Shown: positions 63,861 to 64,000 of the stretch, piece by piece
Layout of the letters: every line of letters starts with the position of its first letter
Numbering within the stretch: the stretch's first letter is position 1
Notes under the pieces: model-generated
Seen by the model: only the letters and a program-made list of their open reading frames with translations
The model's database searches: none
What the model was told of the DNA's origin: nothing
NCBI GenBank assembly: GCA_948474755.1
Contig: CAOLHI010000740.1
Coordinates: 310,001 to 374,000, forward strand
Direction: 5' to 3'
Length of the DNA stretch: 64,000 nt
DNA from: Ctenosaura bakeri
Lineage: Eukaryota; Chordata; Lepidosauria; Squamata; Iguanidae
Position numbers and translations under genes: made by a program

Positions 63861-64000
63861 ACCATTCGATAACAATCCAGGTATCTGATGGAAGTAGACA
63901 TGTTCCAGCAGGAGCTCAGGTTTAAACCAAGTGGAGAGATTGTATCCATTTAAGAGTCGCAAGTTTTATACCAGGACTGTACAAAGTGCAGCTCTGGGGC
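63861..64000. other. Unassigned sequence at the window end
   Basis: No feature recognised. Confidence 0.3.

Overview
This window is vertebrate nuclear DNA, most likely from a squamate reptile (a lizard). The main clue is the mix of repeats. There are dozens of 5'-truncated CR1 LINEs ending in ATTCTATG octamers. There are SINEs that look like the Sauria family (tRNA-type or 5S-type head, RTE/Bov-B-like tail ending in ACAACAACA). There are also tRNA-type SINEs with an L2/CR1-like tail, short L1 ORF2 fragments, L2-like LINE tails and several families of palindromic non-autonomous DNA transposons (MITEs). I recognise no host protein-coding exon, no rRNA gene and no functional tRNA gene. The longer open reading frames are CR1 reverse-transcriptase remnants, simple-sequence artefacts or chance frames. 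The window reads as intergenic or deep intronic DNA.

Layout. 0-6 kb: an antisense CR1 with a decayed catalytic motif, a Sauria-type SINE, then about 3.5 kb of mostly unique DNA. 6-9 kb: nested CR1 copies and a nearly perfect 180-bp palindromic MITE. 10-20 kb: SINEs, a second palindromic element, CR1 copies, an L1 with a 5' inversion that carries a SINE, and three MITEs. 20-31 kb: a rearranged CR1 with a long hairpin, CR1 copies in both orientations, an L1 insertion with a 10-bp target-site duplication (TSD), and a unit of about 300 bp linked to a MITE. 31-41 kb: mostly unique DNA, a candidate solo LTR containing a 39-bp minisatellite, and the second copy of the MITE-linked unit. 41-53 kb: the longest CR1 frame, four tightly spaced MITEs, an L2-like LINE end, a 400-bp MITE relative, and the longest CR1 (RT core plus C-terminus). 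53-64 kb: a 5S-type SINE, more CR1 and MITE copies, a MITE inserted into a SINE with a clean 3-bp TSD, a CR1 inserted into a SINE, a second L1 with a 5' inversion, and a polypyrimidine tract of about 690 bp.

My best candidate for something not fully described is the palindromic MITE family: about 17 copies, GGCC...GGCC ends, 3-bp A/T-rich TSDs in at least six elements, and two relatives with different interiors. The autonomous parent is not in this window. Several unique stretches have the look of conserved non-coding elements, but this can only be settled by alignment with other reptiles. All boundaries were read by eye and are good to roughly 5-20 bases unless a TSD is given.
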